NCBI RefSeq assembly: GCF_014197015.1
Contig: NZ_JACIET010000001.1
Coordinates: 496,001-560,000, forward strand
DNA: 64,000 bases
Direction of reading: 5' to 3'
Source: Niveibacterium umoris
Lineage (GTDB): Bacteria; Pseudomonadota; Gammaproteobacteria; Burkholderiales; Rhodocyclaceae
The notes beneath the pieces were generated by a model that was not told the origin of the DNA, did no database searches, and was given only the letters and a program-made list of their open reading frames with translations. This document shows, one piece after another, positions 16,640 through 24,795 of the stretch (the first letter of the stretch is position 1; the number at the start of each line of letters is the position of its first letter). Position numbers and translations under genes: made by a program.

Positions 16640-16666
16640 TCAAGAAGCGGGGCGGATTGCCGTTAA
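16640..16666 (+). promoter_or_regulatory. Sigma-28 promoter of motD
   Basis: TCAA-N15-GCCGTTAA matches TAAA-N15-GCCGATAA with two changes and exact spacing. It lies between the terminator at 16571-16603 and motD, so motD is probably expressed by FliA separately from motC. Confidence 0.75.
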
Positions 16667-16698
16667 TTCTGATGTTCCCTCAACAACGGAAGCTGGTC

Positions 16699-17529
16699 AT
16701 GGCGGGCCGTCGCAAGCACGAAGAAGAGCACGAGAACCACGAGCGCTGGCTTGTCTCGTACGCGGACTTCATTACCTTGCTGTTTGCGTTCTTCGTTGTG
16801 ATGTACGCGCTCAGTTCGATCAATGAGGGCAAGTACCGCGTCTTGTCCAATTCTCTGGTCAGCGCCTTCCGCAATGTCACGACCAATGCGGACGGTATGA
16901 ATATCGTGCCGCGTGCGTCGATTTCCGGAGCCGTGCCACAGCAGAACCGGCCGCAGAAATCGACCCAGCCCGAATCAAAGGCGCGCACCCAGGCGCGTCA
17001 GCAGATGCACAGCATGGCCGAGCAGGTGCGGCGTGTGCTGGAACCCCTGGTGCGCAGCGGTCAGGTCAGCGTGAGCGAGGGCGCGCACGGCATTTCCATC
17101 GAAATCAACGCCAGTGCCTTGTTCAACCCGGGTGAGGCTTTGCTTGGGCCGGAGGCTGCACGTGCGCTGAGTGCGGTCGGTCAGGTTGTCGCGCAAGGCG
17201 ACTTCCCGATTCGCGTCGAGGGGCATACCGATAGCGTGCCGATCTCTACAGCCGCGTACGCCTCGAACTGGGAGTTGTCATCCGTGCGGGCAAGTTCGGT
17301 CGTCCGCTTGTTCATCGAAGCCGGCGTCGACGCGCGGCGGCTGACGGTGGCGGGCTACGCCGACCAGCGGCCGGTGGCGGACAACAGCACCGCGGAAGGG
17401 CGTCAGCGCAACCGCCGGGTGAGTATCCAGGTGGAATCGATGTTCCCGCCGGAAGCCGAAGGGCCGTCGGTCGGGCCGATCACGCCCAGTCCGGGCGGCG
17501 CAGCACTTGGGGCGACTCTGCCCGAGTGA
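16699..17529 (+). CDS. motD: Flagellar motor stator subunit MotD (MotB family, OmpA-like domain)
   Basis: The 276-residue protein has one N-terminal transmembrane helix with the ion-binding Asp (D23 in VSYADFITLLFAFFVVMYA) and a C-terminal OmpA/MotB peptidoglycan-binding domain (VEGHTDSVPI, NWELSSVRASSVVR, RNRRVSI). It anchors the stator to the cell wall and carries the ion path with MotC. I chose ATG 16699, which has GGAAG upstream; an in-frame ATG at 16672 lacks a ribosome site and falls close to the expected transcript start. The Pro/Gly-rich C-terminal tail is unusual only in composition. Confidence 0.92.
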   Translation: MAGRRKHEEEHENHERWLVSYADFITLLFAFFVVMYALSSINEGKYRVLSNSLVSAFRNVTTNADGMNIVPRASISGAVPQQNRPQKSTQPESKARTQARQQMHSMAEQVRRVLEPLVRSGQVSVSEGAHGISIEINASALFNPGEALLGPEAARALSAVGQVVAQGDFPIRVEGHTDSVPISTAAYASNWELSSVRASSVVRLFIEAGVDARRLTVAGYADQRPVADNSTAEGRQRNRRVSIQVESMFPPEAEGPSVGPITPSPGGAALGATLPE

Positions 17530-17663
17530 AGGCAGTTTCGGCTTGAGTGTGTGATGTGCCCTCGCTGCGTGCGCCCCGCCGGCATGGGATGAATACCTGC
17601 TGCAACGCCAATTGCCGTGAGAACACGACGAATCGTGATGCGAGGTTTTCCGCCGTAGCTGGA

Positions 17664-18140
17664 TCAGGCCTGGCCGAAGAGACGGCCGCCCGGACGTGCC
17701 GAGGTGATCCCGTCGGCGTCGTAAAGCGAAGGCCCGCTATGCGCGAGCAGAACGCTCATGGCCTGCTGATTGACGCGTAGCTGGTCACGGATGAAGGTGC
17801 CGTTGCGCGCGTTCGCGTCATGGGCGCGCCGCGCCAGCCCAAGGTAGTGCTGCCAGGCGTTCACGGTTTGTTGAGGAAGCAGGGCAATGAAGTCGCCGAT
17901 CCTTGCCGCGCTGGCGTCGACACCGGCGCGACTCAGCAACAGGGCGCGCGCGTTTTCCGTCTGCTGCAGTTGCCGGACGGCCGCCGTCTTGTCTTCAGCC
18001 AGCGTCAGCAGGGCTTCGACCTTGCCGGTGAGCAGCAACTCATGCTCGTCGTCGAGCAAACGCACGAACCGCTCCAGCTGGCTGGATGCTTCAGCCAGCA
18101 GAGCGGCGAACTGTGCCTGGAGCAGGGCGTTCGGGGTCAA
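17664..18140 (-). CDS. flgN: FlgN-type flagellar export chaperone
   Basis: The 158-residue protein is mostly helical, with LDDEHELLLTGKVEALLTLAEDKTAAVRQLQ matching the FlgN family. FlgN binds the hook-junction proteins FlgK and FlgL before export. The only suitable start is TTG 18140 (TTGACCCCG); no ATG or GTG occurs early in the frame and the ribosome site is weak. It lies 28 bases downstream of flgM, the common gene order, so the two are cotranscribed. The 134 bases to motD on the other side show no strong terminator. Confidence 0.82.
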   Translation of the reverse strand: MTPNALLQAQFAALLAEASSQLERFVRLLDDEHELLLTGKVEALLTLAEDKTAAVRQLQQTENARALLLSRAGVDASAARIGDFIALLPQQTVNAWQHYLGLARRAHDANARNGTFIRDQLRVNQQAMSVLLAHSGPSLYDADGITSARPGGRLFGQA

Positions 18141-18168
18141 ACCCGGCGCGCCTTTCGATCAGCGCGCA

Positions 18169-18474
18169 TCAAGCCTGACGGGGTTGCGCGGTCAGCATCT
18201 GGCGAACGCTTTCGAGCAGCCCGTCTGCGACTTTTTCGGGATTGACCCGGAAGCGGCCTTCGGAAATTGCCTGCTTGAGCTCGCCGACCTTGGTTGCGTC
18301 GACTTCCGGCACGCTGGTCAGCGTGCCCTGCAGTTGCTGCAGTTGCGATGCCAAAGGCGAAACTTCCACCTTCGAGCCCGCTTCGGCGCCCGGTTTGGCA
18401 GCGCTTTCGCGCGGACCTCGCGCCTTCACGTCGCCGGCATTGCCGACGCCCTTGTATGTGCCTTCGATCTTCAT
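18169..18474 (-). CDS. flgM: Anti-sigma-28 factor FlgM
   Basis: The 101-residue protein matches FlgM length. FlgM holds FliA inactive until the hook is complete and it is exported. The C-terminal sigma-binding part includes VDATKVGELKQAISEGRFRVNPEKVADGLL, a typical FlgM signature. The N-terminal half is low-complexity, as expected for a largely disordered protein. A sigma-28 promoter lies about 100 bases upstream, giving the usual feedback loop. flgN follows on the same transcript. Confidence 0.93.
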   Translation of the reverse strand: MKIEGTYKGVGNAGDVKARGPRESAAKPGAEAGSKVEVSPLASQLQQLQGTLTSVPEVDATKVGELKQAISEGRFRVNPEKVADGLLESVRQMLTAQPRQA

Positions 18475-18572
18475 GATGTCGCTCCGGTTATGGCCTGTTC
18501 AAAGCCTTCGCGAAAACGGAACTGCCTGTCTTGCACCGTGTTTGCGTAGTCTTCTTCGGCTTGTTGTCAGGT

Positions 18573-18599
18573 TTAACGGCGCCAACCTGCGGAACTTTA
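18573..18599 (-). promoter_or_regulatory. Sigma-28 promoter of flgM
   Basis: On the minus strand TAAA-N15-GCCGTTAA matches the sigma-28 consensus with a single change (A to T in the -10) and exact spacing. It lies about 100 bases upstream of the flgM ATG, in the flgA-flgM gap of 198 bases. Confidence 0.82.
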
Positions 18600-18672
18600 A
18601 CAATTTTCCATTCAATTCGAGTAGGCCCTGACCCTTGCTCCCGGGCCCGGCGCGGCACTTGGGCTGGTTGCG

Positions 18673-19380
18673 TCAGGGCGTGATCTCGACGCGCCCGCCA
18701 GGCTTGGCGATCCCTTGCAATACCTTGCCGGAATCGAGCCTCACCTGGACAAGCTGCCCCTCGGCGCCGGGCGTCAGCGCGACGCCCTGATTCGCGACTT
18801 CGAAGCCTCCGCCCTGCGCTATGACCTGCACCCGTTGCCCGCGTTCCACCACTTGTACCGTCAGCAACTGGCTGCTGAGCAGTGCGCTGCCACTGGCGAC
18901 CGGCTGGCGCAGCGTGCGGCCGGTGGCTTGCGTGGCAGCGGTGAGCACGCCTGCACCCTGGGCGGCCAGATCGCCGTGGCGCACTTCCCAATCGCTCGTT
19001 CCGAGCACGGTTCCTGCAGCAAGTGGCCGCGAGGCGACCAGATAGTCGCCTTCAATCCTTACGTGCGCGGCGACATAAAGCGTCCACGCCGGCGCGCTGC
19101 AACTGACTCCGACCGTAGTGCGGCCCCAGGCCCGTTGCCCGCTCGGAAAGAATGCCCTCAGCGTGTTGCACGACTTGGCGTTGCGCGGGATGGCGGTGTC
19201 CGCCAACTCGATCTTCACCTCGCCGAGGCCCGGCGTGGCGGCTCGCTGCAGAAAATCGACCACGCTATCGCGGATCGCCGCCCGCGCAGGCGTCATCGGC
19301 TCGCTGGCGCGCGCCGCGCTGGCGAAGATCAGTGCGGCGCCAAGCAGCGATGTGAGCAGGAATCGGGTCTCGGTCTTCAT
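18673..19380 (-). CDS. flgA: P-ring assembly chaperone FlgA
   Basis: The 235-residue protein has a Sec signal peptide (FLLTSLLGAALIFASAARA) and a C-terminal SAF domain (LAAGTVLGTSDWEVR, GRTLRQPVASGSAL, GQRVQVIAQGGGFEV). FlgA is periplasmic and assists assembly of the FlgI P-ring. It is divergent from flgB, and the shared 215-base intergenic region holds the tandem activator sites, so it may be controlled by the same regulator, although no promoter toward flgA is evident. Confidence 0.93.
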   Translation of the reverse strand: MKTETRFLLTSLLGAALIFASAARASEPMTPARAAIRDSVVDFLQRAATPGLGEVKIELADTAIPRNAKSCNTLRAFFPSGQRAWGRTTVGVSCSAPAWTLYVAAHVRIEGDYLVASRPLAAGTVLGTSDWEVRHGDLAAQGAGVLTAATQATGRTLRQPVASGSALLSSQLLTVQVVERGQRVQVIAQGGGFEVANQGVALTPGAEGQLVQVRLDSGKVLQGIAKPGGRVEITP

Positions 19381-19420
19381 CGATGCGGATTGTCACATGG
19401 GCAGCGCTTGCCGTGCCGGC

Positions 19421-19457
19421 CGGCAAGGCTTGCCGTTCGCGGCGGCAGTCAGTGCCT
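19421..19457. promoter_or_regulatory. Tandem activator sites upstream of the flgB sigma-54 promoter
   Basis: CGGCA-AGGCT-TGCCG (19421-19435) is a perfect palindrome and CGGCA-GTCAG-TGCCT (19443-19457) matches 9 of 10 positions. Centres are 22 bp apart, and the nearer centre (19450) is exactly 72 bases before the -24 GG, the same geometry as at flhF. FlrC is the inferred ligand. Confidence 0.7.
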
Positions 19458-19520
19458 GAATTGCCGGCTTTATCCGTCTCTATTCGGCGCAAGGCCTGCT
19501 GTGCGTGGCGACGAGAATGC

Positions 19521-19535
19521 TGGCACGGAAGCTGC
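19521..19535 (+). promoter_or_regulatory. Sigma-54 promoter of the flgB operon
   Basis: TGGCACG-GAAG-CTGC matches TGGCACG-N4-TTGC with one change and GG-N10-GC spacing. It lies 61 bases before the flgB ATG and can drive the rod and hook operon flgBCDEFGHIJ. Confidence 0.85.
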
Positions 19536-19595
19536 AAAAGGGTGGGCGTGTGTTCCGGACCGCCCCAGGCAGCCCGGGCCACCAGGAGATTTGCG

Positions 19596-20003
19596 ATGAC
19601 CACCACAGCGATTGACCGTCACCTTGGATTCCAGCAAGCCGCGCTGAATGCGCGTGCTTACCGCCAGGAACTGCTCGCCGCCAACATCGCAAACGCCGAC
19701 ACCCCGCACTACAAGGCGCGGGACATCGACTTCAAGGAGGCACTCATGGGCGCACTGGACGGTAAGGTCAAGCCACTGGCGCTGAATACGACCTCGGCGC
19801 GGCACATCGACGCCGGCGAGAAATCGCCGATGTCGCCCTTCGTCAAGTATCGCCAGGAGACGCAATCCGCTGTTGACGGCAACACCGTGGATATGGATAT
19901 CGAACGTTCCGCCTTCGCCGAGAACGCGGTGCAGTACGAGGCCAGCCTCTCGTTCATCAATGGTCTGCTGCGTTCGATGCAGCAGGCGGTTTCGAACCAG
20001 TAA
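19596..20003 (+). CDS. flgB: Flagellar proximal rod protein FlgB
   Basis: The 135-residue protein is the usual FlgB length. It has the rod-protein N-terminus RQELLAANIANADTPHYKARDIDF and the helical C-terminal end, both typical of axial proteins. I chose ATG 19596 because AGGAG lies eight bases upstream; the reading frame extends to 19383 but that part overlaps the activator and promoter sites. It is the first gene of the rod-hook operon. Confidence 0.95.
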   Translation: MTTTAIDRHLGFQQAALNARAYRQELLAANIANADTPHYKARDIDFKEALMGALDGKVKPLALNTTSARHIDAGEKSPMSPFVKYRQETQSAVDGNTVDMDIERSAFAENAVQYEASLSFINGLLRSMQQAVSNQ

Positions 20004-20017
20004 GCGGGCGTTGAACC

Positions 20018-20428
20018 ATGAGCACGCTCAATGTCTTCAACGTTGCCGGTTCGGCCCTCAGCGCGCAGGCACTGCGCCTGAACGCGGTGGCCAGCAACCT
20101 CGCCAATGCCGAGAGCGTCGTCAAGTCGGACGGCCAGCCGTATCGCGCCAAGCAGGTGGTGTTCGAGGCGGTTCCCATGGGCAACAGCGGCGCCGCGATG
20201 GGCGTGCACGTCAAGCAGATGGTGGAATCCGCCGCGCCCGGGCGCTTGGTCTATGACCCGAAGAATCCGGTCGCCAACGCCGAGGGCTATGTGCAGATGC
20301 CGAACGTCGATGTGGTGGAGGAGATGGTCAACATGCTCTCTGCCTCGCGTTCATACCAGACCAATGCCGAGGTCATGAATACCGCCAAGACCCTGATGCA
20401 ACGCACGCTGCAACTGGGCCAGGGCTGA
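20018..20428 (+). CDS. flgC: Flagellar proximal rod protein FlgC
   Basis: The 136-residue rod component has the axial motif [14 protein letters not shown] near the N-terminus and the C-terminal signature [36 protein letters not shown]. It builds the proximal rod with FlgB and FlgF. It starts 14 bases after flgB and lies in the flg operon. Confidence 0.97.
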   Translation: MSTLNVFNVAGSALSAQALRLNAVASNLANAESVVKSDGQPYRAKQVVFEAVPMGNSGAAMGVHVKQMVESAAPGRLVYDPKNPVANAEGYVQMPNVDVVEEMVNMLSASRSYQTNAEVMNTAKTLMQRTLQLGQG

Positions 20429-20442
20429 TCGGGAGTTGAATC

Positions 20443-21147
20443 ATGTTCGTTTCGTCTGCGAGTAGCACCAGTAGCGGCGCCGGCGTTGTCAGCCAGGATC
20501 TGCTCGACTCGATCAACGGGAAGAGCAAGTCCAAGACGGCCTCAGGTGACGCGAGTCCGGTCTCGCAGGATCACTTCCTGCAGATGCTCACGACCCAGCT
20601 GAAGAATCAGGATCCGATGAATCCGATGGACAACGCGCAGATGACCTCGCAGCTTGCGCAGATCAGCACGGTCGACGGGCTCACCAAAGTCAATGCCACG
20701 CTGCAGACGATGCTCAGCGCCTTTCAGGCCGACCAGACGATGCAGGCGGCCGCGATGGTCGGACGCGGCGTGCTGGTCGATGGCAAGGGGCTGCAGCTCT
20801 ACAACGGGCAAGCGCTCGGTGGCGTCGATCTGAGTGGCGCGGCAGACAAGGTGAAGGTCTCGATCGTCGATTCGAGCGGGCTGGAAGTTGCAAACCTCGA
20901 CCTCGGCGCGATGGACGCCGGTTCCCATGTCTTCACCTGGGACGGCAAGACTTCAGCCGGCGCAGATGCGGCTTCGGGCATGTACTCGGTGAAAGTCAGT
21001 GCGGTGCAGGGCGACAAGAGTGTCACCGCCACCGCGCTGCAACTCGGTACGGTGAGCAGTGTGGTCAGTGGTGCCCAAGGCGCCCAGATCGAAGTCGGAA
21101 AACTCGGCATGTTCTCGATGTCGGATATCAAGCGGATTCTGTCCTGA
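20443..21147 (+). CDS. flgD: Hook assembly scaffold FlgD
   Basis: The 234-residue protein caps the growing hook. The N-terminal conserved part SQDHFLQMLTTQLKNQDPMNPMDNAQMTSQLAQISTVDGL is the FlgD signature, followed by a FlgD Ig-like domain and a tudor-like region (FTWDGKTSAGADAASGMYSV). It starts 14 bases after flgC and ends 19 bases before flgE. Confidence 0.96.
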   Translation: MFVSSASSTSSGAGVVSQDLLDSINGKSKSKTASGDASPVSQDHFLQMLTTQLKNQDPMNPMDNAQMTSQLAQISTVDGLTKVNATLQTMLSAFQADQTMQAAAMVGRGVLVDGKGLQLYNGQALGGVDLSGAADKVKVSIVDSSGLEVANLDLGAMDAGSHVFTWDGKTSAGADAASGMYSVKVSAVQGDKSVTATALQLGTVSSVVSGAQGAQIEVGKLGMFSMSDIKRILS

Positions 21148-21166
21148 GCGGGCGAGGAGAAGGATC

Positions 21167-22402
21167 ATGGCATTTCAGCAAGGCCTCAGCGGGCTTAACG
21201 GCGCATCCAAGGCAATCGACGTCATCAGCAACAACGTGGCGAACGGCAGCACGATCGGATTCAAGAGCTCCCAGACCAAGTTCAATGATGTCTATGCGGC
21301 CGCACTCAACGGCGCTGCAGCGGGCGTTCAGGTCGGTATCGGCGTGAACGTCGGCGCGGTGTCACAACTGTTTAGTCAAGGCAACATTACGCCGACCGGC
21401 AACCCGCTCGATTTGGCCATCAACGGGAACGGATTTTTCCGGGTCCAGCAACCCGCAGGCGCGGTGGCCTATACCCGAAACGGGCAGTTCGAGATCGACA
21501 AGAACGGTTACGTCGTCAATGCGGCGGGCTATCGGCTTCAGGGATACCCTGCAAACGCGCTTGGTGTGATCCTTCCCGCGACGCCGCAAGACATCTTTCT
21601 GAATACCTCGGACTTGCAGCCGAAGCCGACGACCTCCGCGAAAGTCGGCCTCAACCTTGATTCGCGCCAGACGGTCCCGACGGTGCCCTTCGTCAGTACC
21701 GCTGCTGCCCCCCTGCCGGATCCCCTGTCGTACAACTCATCGACCTCGATCTCGATCTACGACTCCCTCGGCAACCCCCACATCTACACGATGTATTTCG
21801 TGAAGACCGGCGGCGGTACATGGGATATGCATACCTCGGTGGATGGCGCCGCGACAACCGGCCCGACCGCACTGGCGTTCGACACCTCTGGAGCGCTCAC
21901 GACGACGATGCCATTGACGGTGACCGCGACGTTTGCGCCGACCTTTGGTTCTGCGACGCCGCTGACCTTCGAGCTCGACTTCACAGGATCTTCGCAGTAC
22001 GGCAGCGCGTTCGGTATCAACCGTCAGGTGCAGGATGGCTACGCGTCGGGCCGTCTGTCCGGCATCACCATTGCGCAGGACGGCACGATCCAGGGTCGCT
22101 ACAGCAACGGTCAGTCGAAGATCCTCGGCCAGACTGTGCTGGCGAGCTTTGCCAACCCGAACGGCTTGCTTTCGCTGGGTCAGAACCTCTGGAGCGAATC
22201 GCCGGAGTCTGGCCAGCCCCTGGTGGGTAGCCCAGGTTCAGGCAGCCTAGGCCTGGTTCAGGCGGGTTCGGTGGAGGAATCGAACGTCGACCTGACCGGT
22301 GCGCTGGTTGATCTGATCACGCAGCAGCGCAGCTACCAGGCCAATTCTCAGTCGATCAAAACGCAAGACCAGATCCTCCAGACCCTGGTCAACCTGCGGT
22401 AA
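21167..22402 (+). CDS. flgE: Flagellar hook protein FlgE
   Basis: The 411-residue protein polymerises into the hook. The N-terminus MAFQQGLSGLNGASKAIDVISNNVANGSTIGFKSS and the C-terminal VEESNVDLTGALVDLITQQRSYQANSQSIKTQDQ are typical axial-protein ends, with an FlgE D2 beta domain in the middle. I chose ATG 21167, which has GGAGAAGG just upstream; the frame extends further up but overlaps flgD. Confidence 0.97.
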   Translation: MAFQQGLSGLNGASKAIDVISNNVANGSTIGFKSSQTKFNDVYAAALNGAAAGVQVGIGVNVGAVSQLFSQGNITPTGNPLDLAINGNGFFRVQQPAGAVAYTRNGQFEIDKNGYVVNAAGYRLQGYPANALGVILPATPQDIFLNTSDLQPKPTTSAKVGLNLDSRQTVPTVPFVSTAAAPLPDPLSYNSSTSISIYDSLGNPHIYTMYFVKTGGGTWDMHTSVDGAATTGPTALAFDTSGALTTTMPLTVTATFAPTFGSATPLTFELDFTGSSQYGSAFGINRQVQDGYASGRLSGITIAQDGTIQGRYSNGQSKILGQTVLASFANPNGLLSLGQNLWSESPESGQPLVGSPGSGSLGLVQAGSVEESNVDLTGALVDLITQQRSYQANSQSIKTQDQILQTLVNLR

Positions 22403-22473
22403 GGGTTGGCAGAGGAGGGGTTGTGACCCGCACGTAGCCACAGCAATACAGCCAACGGAAACGGAAACTCAAA

Positions 22474-23214
22474 ATGGACCGTGCGATCTACACAGCGATG
22501 ACTGGCGCCAAAAGCACCTTGTTGCAACAGGCCGCCGTCGGACACAACCTCTCCAACGCCACCACCGATGGTTTCCGCACCGAGATGCACCGCCTGCGCG
22601 CGGTGCCGGTGTTGTCGCCAGCGCAGCCCTCGCGAGCCTTCGTGGTCGACGCCAGCGTCGCCAGCGACTTCACGCCCGGTGCCTTGCAGCAGACCGGACG
22701 CCCACTCGATGTCGCGCTTCACGGAAAGGGCTGGTTTGCGTTACAGATGCCGGACGGGAGCGAGGCCTACACCCGTGCAGGCCGTTTCGAAGTCGATGCC
22801 AATGGTCAACTCGTTAACGAGCGCGGCTTGCAAGTGCAGGGCGAAGGCGGCCCGATCGCGTTGCCGCCCGACAACCGCTACGAGATCGCAGCCGACGGCA
22901 CGATCAGCGCGATTCCGCGCACAGGCAGTCGCAATGCGGCCGAAGTTGTCGGCCGACTGAAACTCGTCAACCCGGATGAGGCCAGTCTCAAGCGTGGCGA
23001 CGATGGCTACTTCCGGCTCGCAAATGGCCAGCAGGCCGACCCGGACGCGAATGTGCGGGTTGCCGGCGGCTACGTCGAAGCCAGCAACGTGAACGTGGTC
23101 GAGCAGATGGTGAACATGATCTCGCTGGCAAAGCACTTTGAGTTGCAGACCCGCATGATCTCGTCGCTCGACACCAATGCGAAGACTGCCGATCAGGTAC
23201 TGGCGATCACCTGA
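22474..23214 (+). CDS. flgF: Flagellar proximal rod protein FlgF
   Basis: The 246-residue protein has the FlgF/FlgG-type ends: MDRAIYTAMTGAKSTLLQQAAVGHNLSNATTDGFR at the start and YVEASNVNVVEQMVNMISLAKHFELQTRMISSLD at the end. It is slightly shorter than FlgG, as is usual for FlgF. The 71-base gap from flgE has no promoter that I can recognise. Confidence 0.95.
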   Translation: MDRAIYTAMTGAKSTLLQQAAVGHNLSNATTDGFRTEMHRLRAVPVLSPAQPSRAFVVDASVASDFTPGALQQTGRPLDVALHGKGWFALQMPDGSEAYTRAGRFEVDANGQLVNERGLQVQGEGGPIALPPDNRYEIAADGTISAIPRTGSRNAAEVVGRLKLVNPDEASLKRGDDGYFRLANGQQADPDANVRVAGGYVEASNVNVVEQMVNMISLAKHFELQTRMISSLDTNAKTADQVLAIT

Positions 23215-23233
23215 TCTGGTCACCGAATTGAAC

Positions 23234-23256
23234 CGGGCTTTGCCCGCTTATCGGGC
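23234..23256 (+). other. Alternative hairpins between flgF and flgG
   Basis: CGGGC-TTT-GCCCG (23234-23246) and GCCCG-CTTAT-CGGGC (23242-23256) share the middle GCCCG, so only one can form at a time. No T-run follows. The arrangement lies in the 103-base gap ahead of flgG. Confidence 0.4.
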
Positions 23257-23317
23257 CTAGCCCTCCGCGCAAGACGGGGAACAATCCTGCCATGCGCGTC
23301 GTAGAAGGAGCTTCATC

Positions 23318-24100
23318 ATGATCCCCGCACTGTGGGTGGCCCGTACCGGACTGGATGCCCAGCAGACCCAGCTTGACGTCATTTCCAACAACCTCGCCAA
23401 CGTCAGCACCAACGGCTACAAGCGCGCGCGCGCGGTCTTCGAAGATCTGCTGTACCAGACCTTGCGGCAGCCCGGTGCGCAGTCGTCGCAACAGACGCAA
23501 GTGCCTTCTGGCCTGCAACTGGGTACCGGCGTGAAACCGGTGGCCACGGTGAAGAACCACTCGCAGGGCAACCTGCAGCAAACCGGTAATACGCTTGATG
23601 TGGCGATTCAGGGCGAGGGTTTCTTTCAGGTTCTGTTGCCGGATGGCACGATTGGTTACACCCGCGACGGTTCCTTCCAGAAAGACAACACCGGCCAGAT
23701 CGTGACGTCCAGCGGCTATCCGGTGGATCCGGCGATCACGATTCCGCCCAATGCGCAGTCGGTGACGATTGCGAAAGATGGCACCGTCAGCGTGACCACG
23801 GCCGGCTCGGCTACGGCAACCCAGATAGGCACGATGCAGGTCTCGACGTTCATCAATCCGGCGGGTTTGCAGGCGGTGGGTGAGAACCTTTTCCTGGAAA
23901 CTGCATCGAGCGGCACTCCGACCGCCGGCACCCCCGGTACCAACGGGGCTGGCGTGCTGAACCAGGGCTATGTCGAAACATCAAACGTAAACGTCGCTGA
24001 AGAACTGGTGGGTCTGATCCAGACCCAGCGTGCATATGAGTTCAATTCAAAGGTTGTGACGACCGCTGATCAGATGCTCGGCCGGCTGTCGCAGATGTGA
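23318..24100 (+). CDS. flgG: Flagellar distal rod protein FlgG
   Basis: The 260-residue protein has exactly the usual FlgG length. The N-terminal [29 protein letters not shown] and C-terminal [37 protein letters not shown] signatures are complete. It forms the distal rod. AGAAGGAG lies upstream of ATG 23318; flgH follows 12 bases after its stop. Confidence 0.98.
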   Translation: MIPALWVARTGLDAQQTQLDVISNNLANVSTNGYKRARAVFEDLLYQTLRQPGAQSSQQTQVPSGLQLGTGVKPVATVKNHSQGNLQQTGNTLDVAIQGEGFFQVLLPDGTIGYTRDGSFQKDNTGQIVTSSGYPVDPAITIPPNAQSVTIAKDGTVSVTTAGSATATQIGTMQVSTFINPAGLQAVGENLFLETASSGTPTAGTPGTNGAGVLNQGYVETSNVNVAEELVGLIQTQRAYEFNSKVVTTADQMLGRLSQM

Positions 24101-24112
24101 CGGAGCCTGATC

Positions 24113-24784
24113 ATGCGCGTCCGTAACTTCCTGACGGTGATGCTCGCGGCGGTGTCGCTCGCGGCCTGCGTCACGCCGCCGCTGACCAACGTGCACCAAC
24201 CGATGACGACCCGCGCGCAACCGCGCCCGGTCCAGGAACCGATTGCCGGCTCGCTGTTCAGCACCAACGCCAGCCAGCGCGGCATGTTCGAAGACCGGCG
24301 CGCACGCCTGGTCGGCGACACGCTGACGATCAACCTGGTCGAGAAGACGGCTGCGACGAAGAATGCCAACAGCTCGGCAAGTCGCGATTCCAAACTCTCG
24401 GCCGGAATCCCGACGATGACCCACGTGCCGCTGCATTACCTGCAGGGCGTGGATCTTTCGGCCACCACCAGCGACACCTTCGCCGGCAAGGGCGCCTCGG
24501 CGGCGAACAACAACTTCACCGGCACGATCACGGTGACGGTGATTGATGTCTATCCCAACGGCAATCTGCTGGTCTCGGGCGAAAAACGCGTGGCGATCAA
24601 CCAGGGCGACGAGTTCATCCGCTTCTCGGGCGTGGTGAATCCGATGTTCGTCAGTTCGGCCAACGCAGTGAATTCGACCCAGGTGGCCGACGCGCGGATC
24701 GAGTACCGCGGTAGCGGCTACATCGACGAAGTCCAGCAGAAGGGCTGGCTGGCGCGCTTCTTTGATGTGATTGCGCCGTTCTGA
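24113..24784 (+). CDS. flgH: Flagellar L-ring lipoprotein FlgH
   Basis: The 223-residue lipoprotein forms the outer-membrane L-ring. The N-terminus FLTVMLAAVSLAAC gives a lipobox with the lipidated Cys, and GSLFSTNASQRGMFEDRRARLVGDTLTINLVEKTAATKNANSS is the family signature. It lies between flgG and flgI as in most flg operons. Confidence 0.97.
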   Translation: MRVRNFLTVMLAAVSLAACVTPPLTNVHQPMTTRAQPRPVQEPIAGSLFSTNASQRGMFEDRRARLVGDTLTINLVEKTAATKNANSSASRDSKLSAGIPTMTHVPLHYLQGVDLSATTSDTFAGKGASAANNNFTGTITVTVIDVYPNGNLLVSGEKRVAINQGDEFIRFSGVVNPMFVSSANAVNSTQVADARIEYRGSGYIDEVQQKGWLARFFDVIAPF

Positions 24785-24795
24785 GGAGCCCTGGC

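Noticed and set aside
19383-19595. Upstream extension of the flgB frame
   Set aside because: It would include the activator sites and sigma-54 promoter, and FlgB homologues begin near ATG 19596.
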